From Pantoea rodasii (GTDB taxonomy: Bacteria; Pseudomonadota; Gammaproteobacteria; Enterobacterales; Enterobacteriaceae), in contig NZ_MLFP01000004.1 in assembly GCF_002095465.1 (NCBI RefSeq), forward strand, positions 327,315 through 391,314: a DNA stretch of 64,000 nucleotides, given 5' to 3'. The notes beneath the pieces are model-generated. The model ran no database searches. It was not told the origin of the DNA and was given only the letters and a program-made list of their open reading frames with translations. Shown piece after piece: positions 1-9,600 of this stretch. Both the position numbers and the translations under genes were made by a program. Position 1 is the stretch's first letter. Each line of letters opens with the position of its first letter.

Positions 1-22
1 CCCGGGATGCGATGAGGCTGGT

Positions 23-1525
23 TTAACGACGACGACCGCCCATTAAACTCCCTAGCACGCCACGAATGATTTGATTGGTGACCTGACGCGCCGCGCTTTT
101 CGCTACGCTCTGCACTACGCCATCGCGTTTGCCGCCACGCGGTCCGGTGGTGCCAAACAGGATGTCTTTCAATCCCCCCAAAATGCCATCATCGACTTCA
201 ACATTATTGCCTTTGGTTTCTGGCGCATTAGCTTGCTGCGGCGCGGCTTGCACGCCTTTTTGCAACATCTCAAACGCGGATTCACGATCCACTTCTGTGT
301 CGTATTTGCCGTACAGCGGAGAGTTATTGATCAGGCCGTTGCGCTCATCCTGCGTCACCGGCCCCATGCGTGAGCCGGGCGCAATCACCATCGCGCGCTG
401 CACCATCGACGGGCTGCCTTTTTCATCCAAAAACGAAATCAGCGCTTCACCCGTTCCCAATGCCTGGATGGCTTCAACGGTGTTGAATGCTGGATTGGCG
501 CGCATGGTCTCGGCGGCACTTTTCACTGCTTTCTGGTCCTTCGGCGTGAAAGCGCGCAGGGCATGCTGCACGCGGTTGCCCAACTGGCCCAGCACGTTAT
601 CAGGAATATCAGAGGGATTTTGCGTGACGAAGTAAACGCCGACGCCTTTGGATCGAATCAGACGGATCACCTGTTCGACTTTCTCCAGCAGCACCGGCGG
701 CGCATCGGTAAACAACAGATGTGCCTCATCAAAGAAGAACACCATTTTGGGTTTGTCGAGATCGCCGGCTTCAGGTAGCTGCTCATACAGCTCCGCCAGC
801 AGCCAAAGCAAGCTGGTGGCATACAGTTTCGGCATCTGATACAGCTTTTCAGCGGAGAGGATGTTGATGAAGCCTTTGCCTTCGTTGTCACAACGCATCC
901 AGTCACGAATATCCAGCATCGGCTCGCCGAAGAAGTGCTCAGCGCCTTGCTGTTCCAGCGCCAGTAAGCCGCGCTGAATCGCCCCCACGGAGGCGCTGTT
1001 GATGTTGCCGTACTGCGTCTGGAAGGATTTGGCGTTATCGCCGATGTACTGCGTCATGGCGCGCAAATCTTTGAAATCCAGCAACAATAAGCCTTGATCG
1101 TCGGCGATGCGGAAGATGATTTGCAGTACGCCCGATTGCACATCATTCAGATTGAGCAAGCGCGCCAGCAAGAGCGGGCCAAGGTCGGAAACCGTGGCAC
1201 GCACCGGATGGCCTTTCTCGGCAAAAATATCCCACACCATTACCGGATTTTTCTGTGCCTGCCAGTCGGTCACGCCAATCTTTTCCAGCCGTGCCAGTAG
1301 CTTTTCCGAGCCTTCGCCTGCGGTCGCCACGCCGGTCAGATCGCCTTTAACGTCGGCCATAAACACCGGCACGCCGATACTCGAGAAGGATTCCGCCAAC
1401 TTTTGCAGCGTGACGGTTTTACCGGTGCCGGTGGCACCGGTAATCAAGCCATGGCGGTTGGCCATATTGGAAAGCAGGGATAACTGGATGTCGGGCGTTT
1501 GAGCAATCAGTAACGGGGTGGTCAT
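23..1525 (-). CDS. yjgR: YjgR/DUF853 family P-loop ATPase
   Basis: A 500-residue cytoplasmic protein of the HerA/FtsK-like DUF853 family, matching E. coli YjgR along its length. The Walker A motif GATGTGKT lies at about residues 29-36, and a Walker B-like stretch [11 protein letters not shown] lies near the middle. The C-terminus is glycine- and arginine-rich (GGKRDG, GGRRR), as in the family. The start ATG follows a weak AGGTT-like site. The molecular role is not established; the family resembles DNA- or protein-translocating ATPases. In E. coli it sits near lptFG-pepA-holC-valS, which would lie off the left edge. Family assignment is firm and function open. Confidence 0.93.
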   Translation of the reverse strand: MTTPLLIAQTPDIQLSLLSNMANRHGLITGATGTGKTVTLQKLAESFSSIGVPVFMADVKGDLTGVATAGEGSEKLLARLEKIGVTDWQAQKNPVMVWDIFAEKGHPVRATVSDLGPLLLARLLNLNDVQSGVLQIIFRIADDQGLLLLDFKDLRAMTQYIGDNAKSFQTQYGNINSASVGAIQRGLLALEQQGAEHFFGEPMLDIRDWMRCDNEGKGFINILSAEKLYQMPKLYATSLLWLLAELYEQLPEAGDLDKPKMVFFFDEAHLLFTDAPPVLLEKVEQVIRLIRSKGVGVYFVTQNPSDIPDNVLGQLGNRVQHALRAFTPKDQKAVKSAAETMRANPAFNTVEAIQALGTGEALISFLDEKGSPSMVQRAMVIAPGSRMGPVTQDERNGLINNSPLYGKYDTEVDRESAFEMLQKGVQAAPQQANAPETKGNNVEVDDGILGGLKDILFGTTGPRGGKRDGVVQSVAKSAARQVTNQIIRGVLGSLMGGRRR

Positions 1526-1576
1526 GTTTTTTCACTCGCAGGCAACAGGTTATGCCAGAAAGAATAGCAAGCGAAG

Positions 1577-1605
1577 CCCGTTGCGGCGCAATTTATTGCG
1601 CGTCT
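1577..1605. repeat. Short GC/AT palindromic repeat, copy 1
   Basis: The core GCGCAATTTATTGCGC is a near-perfect palindrome with GC-rich edges, lying between yjgR and the binding-protein gene. The same core recurs at 12234-12258, and variants occur at other intergenic sites in this window. Confidence 0.6.
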
Positions 1606-1631
1606 GCCAGCTGCTCAGACGCCTCAATTTC

Positions 1632-1647
1632 GCGTGATCGATCACGC
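1632..1647. repeat. 16-bp perfect palindrome, possible copy of the same repeat family
   Basis: GCGTGATCGATCACGC is its own reverse complement. It lies 18 bases beyond the stop codon of the minus-strand binding-protein gene, about 30 bases from repeat copy 1. There is no T-run beside it, so it is not a standard terminator. Confidence 0.5.
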
Positions 1648-1664
1648 CGCGACAAAAAGTGACC

Positions 1665-3236
1665 TTATTGCTTCTGCACCACATCAAAGAACAGCAAACT
1701 CACGCCAATCCCCTGCTGCACATGGCTGACGTTGTTGCGAATTGCCACCTGCTGCGCGCCCTGCAGCATCACCACAAACGGGGAGTTCTGCTGCACGGTA
1801 TGCTGCAAATCGGTGTACAACGCGCGGCGCTTCACCGCATCGCTTTCACCGGCCGCGGCACGCGTCTTGGCGCTCAGCTCTGGAATCTCCCAGCCCACTC
1901 GCCACGCCAGCGTTTTGGAGCCGCCCGGCACGTTATAGGCAAAGGCGCTGGCATTGGTATTCGGATCGACGTAATCCGCGCCCCAGTAGATAAAGATCGA
2001 CTGGAAATCGCGGCCGCGCATTTTGCTCCACAACTCGGATTCCGCCACCGGCTGCAGCTCAATCTGCACGTCTGCTTTGGCAAAACTGGCCTGCAGCGCC
2101 TGCGCCACATCGATGTACGGCGGCTGATTGATCACCGTCAGCGCAAACTTGCTGCCGGGTTTAATGCCGCCTTTGGCTAATATCGCTTTGGCTTTCGCGA
2201 CATCGTAGTGGAACGGTTGGTCTTCCAGCGCACCGTCAAAACCCTGCGGCAGGAAACTTTGATGAATGCTGTACTGACCTTTCAGTAAATCTCGTGAGAT
2301 GGACGGGTAATCCACCAACCAGCGCGCTGCTTCCCACAGGGCAGGATTGCCCAGCGCAGGCTGCGCTTTATTCTGGGTATTAAAGCCGAGGTAATACACC
2401 AGGCTCGAAGGGAATGCGTCGATCCGCAGGTTTTTATCGCTCTTCAGCGCATCGATTTGATCCGGGCCGAGTTGATAAGCAACATCAACATCGCCTTGCT
2501 GAATCAACAAACGACGCGCACCGGCATCGGCCACGCCTTTCAATAAAATGCGCTTCAGATGCGGCTGTGGATTCGCTTGTTTATTGGCGCTCAGCACCAG
2601 CGCCTGCTGAGGCACATACTGCTGAATCGTAAACGCGCCGCTGCCTGCAGTATTGGTGTGCAGCCAGCCATTGCCAAGATCGCTATTCACCACGTGCTGC
2701 TGCACGGTTTTGCTGTCCACCACCGAGGCCACTGGCGCCGTGAGCAGGCGCAGTGCCAGATCCTGGCCAATCGCTGCGGGCCACTGAATCTCCAGCTGAT
2801 GATCATTTAGCACCTTAAACTGGCTGGCGATGTTCTCGTTGGTCCAGCCGAACTCGGCAAGGATGAACGAGGGGGCTTTGTTTAACTGCACCGCACGCGT
2901 TAAAGAGAAAATCACATCCTGTGGTGTCACCGGATTACCGCTGGAGAAATGCGCATTAGGCTTGAGGTTAAACACCAGGCTGTGCGGCGTGCTGCCGGTC
3001 TGCCAGGAGGTCGCCAGCAGCGGCGCCAGCTTCTGTGGTGTGTCGCGATCGGCTTGCACCAGCGTTTCATAGATGTTGCGCTGCACGCTGTTACTGACCG
3101 TTTCAAAGCTTTCGGCGGGGTCAAAACTGATGATGCCATCCAGCGGCACCGCGACGACCAGGGTGTCTTTCGGTGTGGCTGCCTGTAGCGCAAACGCGCT
3201 GCTCCATAAGGCGACGAACAAAATCAATGAACGCAT
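1665..3236 (-). CDS. ABC transporter substrate-binding protein, family 5 (peptide/nickel type)
   Basis: A 523-residue periplasmic binding protein. A Sec signal peptide (about residues 1-20, ending LQAA) precedes a family-5 solute-binding domain. Typical features include an N-terminal FDPAESFETVSNSVQRNIYE block, the VIFSLTRAV segment and a long C-terminal lobe. The length is normal for OppA/DppA-like proteins. No permease or ATPase genes flank it, so it is an orphan that would have to work with a transporter encoded elsewhere or act as a sensor-type binding protein. The ligand cannot be read from the sequence; oligopeptides are the default guess. Confidence 0.85.
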   Translation of the reverse strand: MRSLILFVALWSSAFALQAATPKDTLVVAVPLDGIISFDPAESFETVSNSVQRNIYETLVQADRDTPQKLAPLLATSWQTGSTPHSLVFNLKPNAHFSSGNPVTPQDVIFSLTRAVQLNKAPSFILAEFGWTNENIASQFKVLNDHQLEIQWPAAIGQDLALRLLTAPVASVVDSKTVQQHVVNSDLGNGWLHTNTAGSGAFTIQQYVPQQALVLSANKQANPQPHLKRILLKGVADAGARRLLIQQGDVDVAYQLGPDQIDALKSDKNLRIDAFPSSLVYYLGFNTQNKAQPALGNPALWEAARWLVDYPSISRDLLKGQYSIHQSFLPQGFDGALEDQPFHYDVAKAKAILAKGGIKPGSKFALTVINQPPYIDVAQALQASFAKADVQIELQPVAESELWSKMRGRDFQSIFIYWGADYVDPNTNASAFAYNVPGGSKTLAWRVGWEIPELSAKTRAAAGESDAVKRRALYTDLQHTVQQNSPFVVMLQGAQQVAIRNNVSHVQQGIGVSLLFFDVVQKQ

Positions 3237-3769
3237 TTATTATTATCCCGAGTGATAGATTAACCGACTCTATCGCTGCTGCCGTCCAGGCAAAATGCCG
3301 GTTTGTTCTGAGCTGTGCCAGAAATTCACAATTGATAACATTTGGCGACTATCACGCTTATTTTGTGCGCGACTTGTCATTTCCGGGAAATAGATCGTTC
3401 ACACTCTGGTCAATTACGTAAATAAGATGTTATTAATGAGAATAATTCTCTTGTATGGAAGTATGATTTATTTTCATCGATTAATATTCGCGATTATTTC
3501 CTTGCGCGATCAATTTTGGTCATTTGCCCATCTCTGATTCCTAAAAACCCAACATTTGTACGGTTAAAAGTGCAATTCCCGCCTCGAAAGCCCTTTACCA
3601 GCCAGTAACCTAAATTCAACATCATGATGAATTCTCATCAAAACACATCTTTGAATTGATTCTTACATTCAGAAATATTTATATCCCTAAGATTGCCAGG
3701 TTCTTTACCGATTTATAAAGCCATTAACAAAAATAATTATCTTTCTTAGCAAGTGAGAGTCGTCGCGCC
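3237..3769. other. AT-rich intergenic region upstream of the gluconate dehydrogenase genes
   Basis: About 530 bases between divergent genes, clearly richer in A+T than its surroundings. It must hold the promoters of both the binding protein and the dehydrogenase operon. I see no convincing operator palindrome, tRNA or conserved small gene in it. Confidence 0.6.
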
Positions 3770-4501
3770 ATGCTTTTAAATAAACCGACCACCAGACGTA
3801 AATTTTTACTCGGGTCGTTACTGGCTTTGCCATTAAGCGACCTGGTATTTAAGGGATTAACTGCGGCGCAAGCTGCGGAAATGGCAGCACCCGAGCTGAC
3901 CGACTATAAACCGATCTTTTTCAGCGCGGAGGAGTGGCAGTTTATTCTGGCTGCGACCGATCGTCTGATCCCCGCTGGCGGCAATGGCAAAGCGCCAGGT
4001 GCACTGGAAACCAATGTGCCGATCTTTATCGATCAGCAATTGCACAGCCCGGAGTTTGGCGGCGAAATTTACATGCAGGGCCCGTTCGACGTGCATGCGC
4101 CCGCCACCATGGGTTATCAAATTCCCTTCACGCCACAACAGATTTATCAGGCCGGCATCAAGCTGGTGGATCAGTGGACGCAGAGCACCTACCAGAAGTC
4201 ATTCCATGAACTGACGCTGGAACAGAAAGATGCTGTGCTGACCAAAGTGAACAAAAACGACGGTATCGACTTCGCTGCGCTGGGCGAGCCGAACCTGAAG
4301 GCTTCACAGTTCTTTGGCCAACTGCTGGCAGATACCAAACACGGTTACCTCGCTGACCCGATGTACGGCGGCAACAAGGGCATGAAAGCCTGGATTGCCA
4401 TCGGCTTCCCAGGTGCACGCGCCAGCTTCACCGAATGGGTGAAGCAGCACAACGTGCCGTACCCGCTGGGACCGGTCAGCCTCTTGGGTGAGCGCGCGTA
4501 A
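3770..4501 (+). CDS. Gluconate 2-dehydrogenase subunit 3 (gamma, Tat-exported)
   Basis: A 243-residue small subunit of a membrane-bound FAD-linked sugar-acid dehydrogenase. The N-terminus carries a twin-arginine signal (TTRRKFLLG at about residues 7-15, then a hydrophobic core ending AAQAA), so the folded complex is exported by Tat with this subunit as the carrier. The mature part has the Gluconate_2-dh3 pattern (FSAEEWQFILAATDRLIP and WIAIGFPG near the end). It starts a three-gene operon: the flavoprotein begins 36 bases downstream. Such complexes oxidise gluconate or 2-ketogluconate in the periplasm and pass electrons to ubiquinone; which substrate applies here is not decidable. Confidence 0.9.
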   Translation: MLLNKPTTRRKFLLGSLLALPLSDLVFKGLTAAQAAEMAAPELTDYKPIFFSAEEWQFILAATDRLIPAGGNGKAPGALETNVPIFIDQQLHSPEFGGEIYMQGPFDVHAPATMGYQIPFTPQQIYQAGIKLVDQWTQSTYQKSFHELTLEQKDAVLTKVNKNDGIDFAALGEPNLKASQFFGQLLADTKHGYLADPMYGGNKGMKAWIAIGFPGARASFTEWVKQHNVPYPLGPVSLLGERA

Positions 4502-4537
4502 GCTTCCCCCGTATTTGGTATGTGAGACAGGATTAAC

Positions 4538-6305
4538 ATGGCACAGATTACAAAGAAAGAAGTCGACGTCGTCGTTTGCGGCCTCGGCTGGGCCGGCTCG
4601 TTGATGAGCATCGAACTGGCAATGGCCGGGCTGGAAGTGCGCGCCCTGGAGCGCGGCGGTGAGCGTGATTACCCGGATTTTGCTTACCCGAAACCGGCTG
4701 ATGAATACGCCTATAACGTGCGTAATAAAGTGTTCGCCACCCCGAAAGAAGTGGCGGTCACCGTGCGTTACAACATGAACCAGACGGCACTCCCGACCCG
4801 TAAATGGGGCGCGTTCGCACCGGGCACCGGTGTCGGCGGCGCCGGTATGCACTGGACGGCGGTACTGATTCGTCCGACCCCAACCGATATCAAACTGAAG
4901 ACTTACGTCGATGAGGCCTATAAGCCGGGCGTACTGCAGGAAGATATGCGCGTGATGGACTTCCCGTTCACCTGGGAAGAGATCGAGCCGTATTACTACA
5001 AGTTTGAGCTGATTTGCGGTCAGTCGGGCAACACCGGCAACCTGCGTGGTCAGATTCTGGAAGGCGGCGATCCGTTTGAAGGTCCGCGTTCTGAACCTTA
5101 CCCGCTGCCCGCGCTGGAAGACACGCTGAATAACGTGATGTTCAAAGAAGCGGCGACCAAGCTGGGCTATCACCCGTTCCCGAACCCGTCTGCGTGTGTG
5201 TCTCGTGCGTGGAAAAACCCGTACGGCAACCAGATCGCGCCTTGTAACTATTGCGGTTACTGCTCGAAATATCCGTGCCTTAACTACTCCAAAGCCTCAC
5301 CGCAAACCGCAGTGATGGATTCACTGAAGCGCATGCCGAACTTCTCGTATGAAGTGCATGCGGAAGTGGTGAAAGTCGTACTGCATGATGACCAGAAGAC
5401 CGCCAAAGGCGTGATCTACTACGACGTGGACGGCAACGAAGTGTTCCAGCCGGCCAAAATCGTGGTGCTGTCCAGCTTCCAGTTGTACAACGTGCGTCTG
5501 ATGCTGCTGTCCGGTATCGGCAAGCCGTACAACCCGATCACGGAAGAAGGTGTGGTAGGCCGTAACTACGCGTTCCTGTCGAACGGCGGCGCAACCCTGT
5601 TCTTCAAAGACAAAAACTTCAACTCCTACGCCACCGCCGGTGCTACCGGTCAGATGTTCAACGACATCTCACCAGGCAACTTCGATGGCCCAGGCCTCGG
5701 CTTCCTCGGCGGCGCGAAGATCCACAGTTCGCAAGCCACCGGTACGCCAATGGCCGCTGCACTGCCAAAAGGCACGCCAGCCTGGGGCATGGGTTACAAA
5801 GAGGGTCTGGAAGAGTGGTACAACCATTCCATGAAGATCAGCATCACGACAACTTGCCAGTCGTATCGCGATATCTATCTGGATCTGGATCCGCACTACA
5901 CCGACCATCGCGGTCAGCCGCTGCTGCGCATGACGTTCAACTGGAAAGAGAACGAACTTAAGCTGCAGCAGCATTTGAAAGGCATCGTCGGCAACATCGC
6001 CAAAGAACTAAACCCAGACAACATGAGCATGAGCTTCCTGCCGATGGGCGCGGACTTCGATCTGACCAAATACGTTTCCACCCATAACGTGGGCGGCGCG
6101 GTGATGGGCGATAACCCAAGAACTTCTGCACTGAACAAGTACTTGCAGAGCTGGGACGTGCATAACGTGTTTGTACCGGGCGGTAACGCCTTCCCGCAAA
6201 ACTTCCAGGCGAACCCGACCGATACCATCGGCGCGATTACCCTGATGGCGGCGCAGGCAATCAAAGAACACTATCTGAAAACCCAGGTCCATTGGTACAG
6301 GCATA
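4538..6305 (+). CDS. Gluconate/ketogluconate dehydrogenase FAD subunit (GMC family), reading frame runs on because of an apparent 1-base loss
   Basis: The large catalytic subunit, about 589 residues, of the periplasmic dehydrogenase. It has an N-terminal FAD Rossmann motif (GLGWAGS, about residues 15-21), a cysteine cluster CNYCGYCSKYPC near residue 236 of the kind that holds an Fe-S centre in this family, and the C-terminal GMC block (THNVGG, FVPGGNAFPQNFQANPTDT). As written, the frame does not stop but runs through into the cytochrome gene, giving a 1007-codon frame to 7561. The last residues read KTQVHWYRHKH. Adding one A to the A4 run at 6278-6281 restores KNPGPLVQA and a TAA at 6303-6305, just before the cytochrome ATG. 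I therefore annotate two genes. Confidence 0.88.
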
Positions 6306-6310
6306 AGCAC

Positions 6311-7561
6311 ATGAAATTAAAATCATTGTTAATCGCTAACGCCGTGCTGCTGGGAAGCTTTGCGGTACAGGCACACGCGGAAGATGACGCCGCGCTGATT
6401 AAGCAGGGTGAATATCTGTCACGTCTCGGCGACTGTATGGCGTGCCATAGCGTTGCGGGCAAAGCGGATTACGCCGGTGGTCTGGCGATTGAGTCGAATC
6501 TCGGCACTATCTTCTCCACCAACATCACGCCGGACAAAGAGCACGGCATCGGCAACTACAGCGAGCAGCAGTTCTCTGATGCGGTACGCAAAGGCGTGTT
6601 GCCGGATGGTTCACGTCTTTACCCGGCGATGCCGTACCCGGATTACGCCAAAATCAGTGATGAAGACATGCACGCGCTGTATGTCTACTTCATGAAGGGC
6701 GTGAAGCCGAGCAGCGAGCAGCCGGAAGAGACCAAACTGAGCTTCCCGTTCAGCCAGCGCTGGGGCATGCGTTTCTGGAACTGGGCATTCACCTCTGATA
6801 AGCCGTTCCAGCCAATTGGCGGCGCGTCTGAAGAAGTGAATCGTGGTGCTTACATCGTGGAAAGCCTCGGTCACTGCGGCTCTTGCCATACGCCACGCGG
6901 CCTCGGCATGAACGAGAAAGCGCTGGATAGCGGTGACGATAAGTTCCTCGCCGGCGGCAGCCTGAACAACTGGGATGTGCCATCGCTGCGTGGCTTACCG
7001 CGCTGGAGCGAGCAGGAGATCGTCGATTACCTGCAAACCGGTCGTAACGACAAAGCGGCAGTGGGCGGAGAGATGAAGTCGGTGATTGAGCACTCCAGCT
7101 CGCACATGACCGATGCAGATCTGAAAGCTATTGCGTCGTACCTGAAATTTATCGGGGGTAATCCGCCGCTGCAGGCTTACAACGTCCAGAAGCAGCAGGC
7201 GACAGAAGCGAAACTGACCGCAGCGAAAAATCTGTCGGAAGGCGAGCGTCTGTATATCGATAACTGCGGTGCCTGTCACTTCGTGACCGGTAAGGGCGCG
7301 CCGGGGATCTTCCCGGAGCTGGATCAGGCCACGATCGTGAATGCCAACGATCCGACGGGTTTGATCCACACCATCCTCGTCGGTGCGCAGCAGCCATCGA
7401 CCGAGAAAGCGCCGTCGACCCTGGCGATGCCGGGCTTTGGCAAGCGTTTAACGGATGATGAAGTGGCACAACTGGCGACCTTTATTCGTCAGGGCTGGAG
7501 CAACAATGCCCCAGCGGTGACCAAAGCTCAGGTCGCTGACGTACGCAAGACCCTGCACTAA
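6311..7561 (+). CDS. Gluconate/ketogluconate dehydrogenase cytochrome c subunit
   Basis: A 416-residue tri-haem cytochrome c that receives electrons from the flavoprotein and passes them to the quinone pool. It has its own Sec signal peptide (MKLKSLLIANAVLLGSFAVQ, cleavage near AHA), which makes no sense inside a fusion and supports an independent gene. Three haem motifs are visible: CMACH at about residue 42, CGSCH at 189 and CGACH at 319. The start ATG lies 6 bases after the restored stop of the flavoprotein, with AGG upstream as a modest ribosome-binding site. Order (small subunit, FAD subunit, cytochrome) is standard for these operons. Confidence 0.92.
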   Translation: MKLKSLLIANAVLLGSFAVQAHAEDDAALIKQGEYLSRLGDCMACHSVAGKADYAGGLAIESNLGTIFSTNITPDKEHGIGNYSEQQFSDAVRKGVLPDGSRLYPAMPYPDYAKISDEDMHALYVYFMKGVKPSSEQPEETKLSFPFSQRWGMRFWNWAFTSDKPFQPIGGASEEVNRGAYIVESLGHCGSCHTPRGLGMNEKALDSGDDKFLAGGSLNNWDVPSLRGLPRWSEQEIVDYLQTGRNDKAAVGGEMKSVIEHSSSHMTDADLKAIASYLKFIGGNPPLQAYNVQKQQATEAKLTAAKNLSEGERLYIDNCGACHFVTGKGAPGIFPELDQATIVNANDPTGLIHTILVGAQQPSTEKAPSTLAMPGFGKRLTDDEVAQLATFIRQGWSNNAPAVTKAQVADVRKTLH

Positions 7562-7570
7562 ATCGTAGCT

Positions 7571-7601
7571 GCGCGATTTATCGCGCTTTAATAAATCGCA
7601 C
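7571..7601. repeat. Short GC/AT palindromic repeat, copy 2
   Basis: GCGCGATTTATCGCGC at 7571-7586 is a palindrome except for its two central bases, followed by a second partial arm (AATAAATCGC). It sits in the short gap between the convergent cytochrome and marC genes and could act as a shared 3'-end hairpin. Confidence 0.6.
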
Positions 7602-8298
7602 CGCGACCCGGCGGTGCGATTCTAATGAACGTCCGCACCACTTCTAACACGCCGTTAATCACAAACTGCACGCCCATACACACCAGCAAGAAGCCCATCA
7701 AACGCGAAATTGCCTCGATACCGCCTTTACCCACCAACTTCATGATGGCACCTGAACTGCGCAGCGAAATCCACAGAATCACGGCTACCGATAAGAAGGT
7801 CAGCACCGGCGCCACGTTGACCACCCAGTTCGGAAAATCGACGCCCGCTTTTACCGTGGAGGCCGAGCTGATGATCATCGCGATGGTGCCTGGACCTGCG
7901 GTGCTGGGCATCGCCAGTGGCACAAAGGCAATATTTACCGATTCACGATTGGCATCAGTGGCATCGATTTCATCCTGCTTGTGCTCCGCTTCGACGGAAT
8001 GACCAACCGGTTTGGCCGGAAACAGCATGCGAAAACCGATAAAGGCGACGATCAATCCGCCCGCCATACGCAGGCCAGGAATCGAAATCCCGAAGGTGTG
8101 CAGCACCGCATTACCGGCGTACCACGCCACCATCATAATCAGGAACACATAGATCGAAGCCTGCATCGCCTGGCGATTGCGTTCCTGGAAATTCATGTCC
8201 CCGGCAAGGCCGAGAAACAGCGCAACAGTCGTTAGCGGGTTGGCCAGCGGTAAAATCACCACCAATCCCAGCCCGATGGCTTTAAACAATTCGAACAT
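7588..8298 (-). CDS. marC: MarC family inner-membrane protein
   Basis: A 236-residue integral membrane protein with about six transmembrane helices. It closely matches E. coli Mar[15 protein letters not shown] at the start, [56 protein letters not shown] and [21 protein letters not shown] take the ATG at 8296-8298 rather than one 24 bases upstream, because AGGAAAAACC precedes it and the N-terminus then aligns with MarC. Despite its name, MarC was shown not to be involved in multiple antibiotic resistance; its function is unknown. No marRAB genes lie next to it. Confidence 0.93.
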   Translation of the reverse strand: MFELFKAIGLGLVVILPLANPLTTVALFLGLAGDMNFQERNRQAMQASIYVFLIMMVAWYAGNAVLHTFGISIPGLRMAGGLIVAFIGFRMLFPAKPVGHSVEAEHKQDEIDATDANRESVNIAFVPLAMPSTAGPGTIAMIISSASTVKAGVDFPNWVVNVAPVLTFLSVAVILWISLRSSGAIMKLVGKGGIEAISRLMGFLLVCMGVQFVINGVLEVVRTFIRIAPPGRGAIY

Positions 8299-8340
8299 GG
8301 TTTTTCCTGAATGAAATTGCACAATAAAGCGCGCCGCGGG

Positions 8341-8364
8341 TTGCGGCGTGATCTATCGCGCGAG
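8341..8364. repeat. Short GC/AT palindromic repeat, copy 3
   Basis: GCGGCGTGATCTATCGCGCG lies between marC and the next minus-strand gene. It is a diverged version of the GCGGCGcrATwTATygCGC repeat. Confidence 0.45.
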
Positions 8365-8375
8365 GTTTCAGCGCA

Positions 8376-9011
8376 TCAATGTTTAGGCGTTTCTAACGCT
8401 TCCAGCAGCTCCGGGAAGAAATCTTCCAGCAGCTCGGGCGTCATCAGCTCAGGGTAGCTTATCAGGTGCTCGCGAATGCGTTCATTGACGTCAGGCAGCA
8501 AACGCTGTGCGGCTTCGTTGGCGGTAATTTTCTTCTGCTTCATCAGACGCAGTACGTCGTCTGGCAGGCTGTCCTCATCCTCGACTTCCTCGACGCCTTC
8601 CAGATCGTCCAGCTCATCCAGCATATCCATTAATGCTTCGATCTGCGGGGTCCGAGACTGATATTCAGACGGGCTTTCGTTCTCAAGATAACGCAGCAGC
8701 GCGCGCACTGGTGAACCATCGGGTTCGGCTGGCGGTTCGTTGGCAAACCAGTTGAGAAGATCGTGCTGAGTGACCTGATGGACGTGATAACCGTTATCGA
8801 CCAGCTCATCGGCGAGGATATCGGCGGTATCGTGCTCAATCAGGCAAATATGGGTGCGATTAGGGGTGAACTGCTCCAGCCACTGGTAAATCTCTTCAAT
8901 TACGCTGTCATCGTAAATGAAACTCTGGCTGAGATAGCTCTCATCCTGCTGATGAACACAGATGTGAATCTGGTCGGGATCGAAGTAAATCGCAATATTG
9001 ATGCCTTTCAT
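8376..9011 (-). CDS. Uncharacterised acidic protein
   Basis: A 211-residue soluble protein that I cannot assign to a named family. There is no signal peptide or membrane segment. The N-terminal half (MKGINIAIYFDPDQIHICVH, then LIEHDTADILADEL) looks like a compact alpha/beta domain. Residues about 130-150 form a very acidic linker (DELDDLEGVEEVEDEDSLPDD). The C-terminal part (KKITANEAAQRLLPDVNERIREHL) is helical. It is transcribed alone between marC and the AhpD-like gene. Codon usage looks native. It is likely a real lineage-restricted protein, function unknown. Confidence 0.75.
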   Translation of the reverse strand: MKGINIAIYFDPDQIHICVHQQDESYLSQSFIYDDSVIEEIYQWLEQFTPNRTHICLIEHDTADILADELVDNGYHVHQVTQHDLLNWFANEPPAEPDGSPVRALLRYLENESPSEYQSRTPQIEALMDMLDELDDLEGVEEVEDEDSLPDDVLRLMKQKKITANEAAQRLLPDVNERIREHLISYPELMTPELLEDFFPELLEALETPKH

Positions 9012-9106
9012 GCGCGCTGTCCTGTGTAGTGCAAAATCTCACTATAGCGCCAGGCAGCGCAGATGAACATGACAACGCCAGCAGCACGCGCTACTGGCGG
9101 TAAAAA

Positions 9107-9586
9107 TTAACGCAAATCAGCACGATCCAGCCCATAAGCGCTGTCCAGGGCACCCGGAGCCATCTGCGAAAGAATCATCAATCGGTTCCAGGTGTTGATG
9201 GCGGCAATCTTGAAAGTCAGCTCACTGATTTCGTTCTCAGAGAAGTGCTCGCGCAGTTCGCCATACAACGCTTCATCGACACCGTGCTCACCAATGCGGG
9301 TCAGCGCTTCGGTCAGGGCAAAAGCGACTTTCTCACGTGCGCTGAACAGTGGAGATTCACGCCAGATAGAAACGTGGTGCAGACGCAGTTCGCGCTCGCC
9401 GTCGATTTTTGCCTGCTTCACATGCATATCCAGACAGAAAGCACAGTGATTCAGCTGCGAAGCACGGATATCAATCAAATGTTTCAGTGACTTTTCCAGC
9501 GCCGTGTTCGCCACGGTGTTGGAGAAATCGGACATGGATTTGGCCAGTGCGGGTGCGGTTTTAAAATGGTTAACGCGTGAAGTCAT
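9107..9586 (-). CDS. Carboxymuconolactone decarboxylase (AhpD-like) family protein
   Basis: A 159-residue protein of the AhpD/CMD all-helical fold. The redox motif CAFCLDMH carries the CxxC and following histidine (CxxCxxxH), which in AhpD-type members is the peroxide- or disulfide-active site. The start is taken at the ATG at 9584-9586, preceded by AGGAAAACATC; an upstream TTG would overlap the azoreductase stop. It is the last gene of a three-gene minus-strand operon (GNAT, azoreductase, this gene), 14 bases after azoR. Alkylhydroperoxidase-like activity is an inference from family and context. Confidence 0.88.
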   Translation of the reverse strand: MTSRVNHFKTAPALAKSMSDFSNTVANTALEKSLKHLIDIRASQLNHCAFCLDMHVKQAKIDGERELRLHHVSIWRESPLFSAREKVAFALTEALTRIGEHGVDEALYGELREHFSENEISELTFKIAAINTWNRLMILSQMAPGALDSAYGLDRADLR

Positions 9587-9600
9587 GATGTTTTCCTCAG

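Noticed and set aside
3237..3769. Riboswitch or leader peptide upstream of the gluconate dehydrogenase genes
   Set aside because: The region is AT-rich but shows no conserved stem pattern or short reading frame with a ribosome-binding site that I could support.
4538..7561. A single 1007-residue flavocytochrome fusion gene
   Set aside because: The join lacks family similarity, contains a Sec signal peptide in the middle, and is repaired to two normal genes by one A in an A-run.
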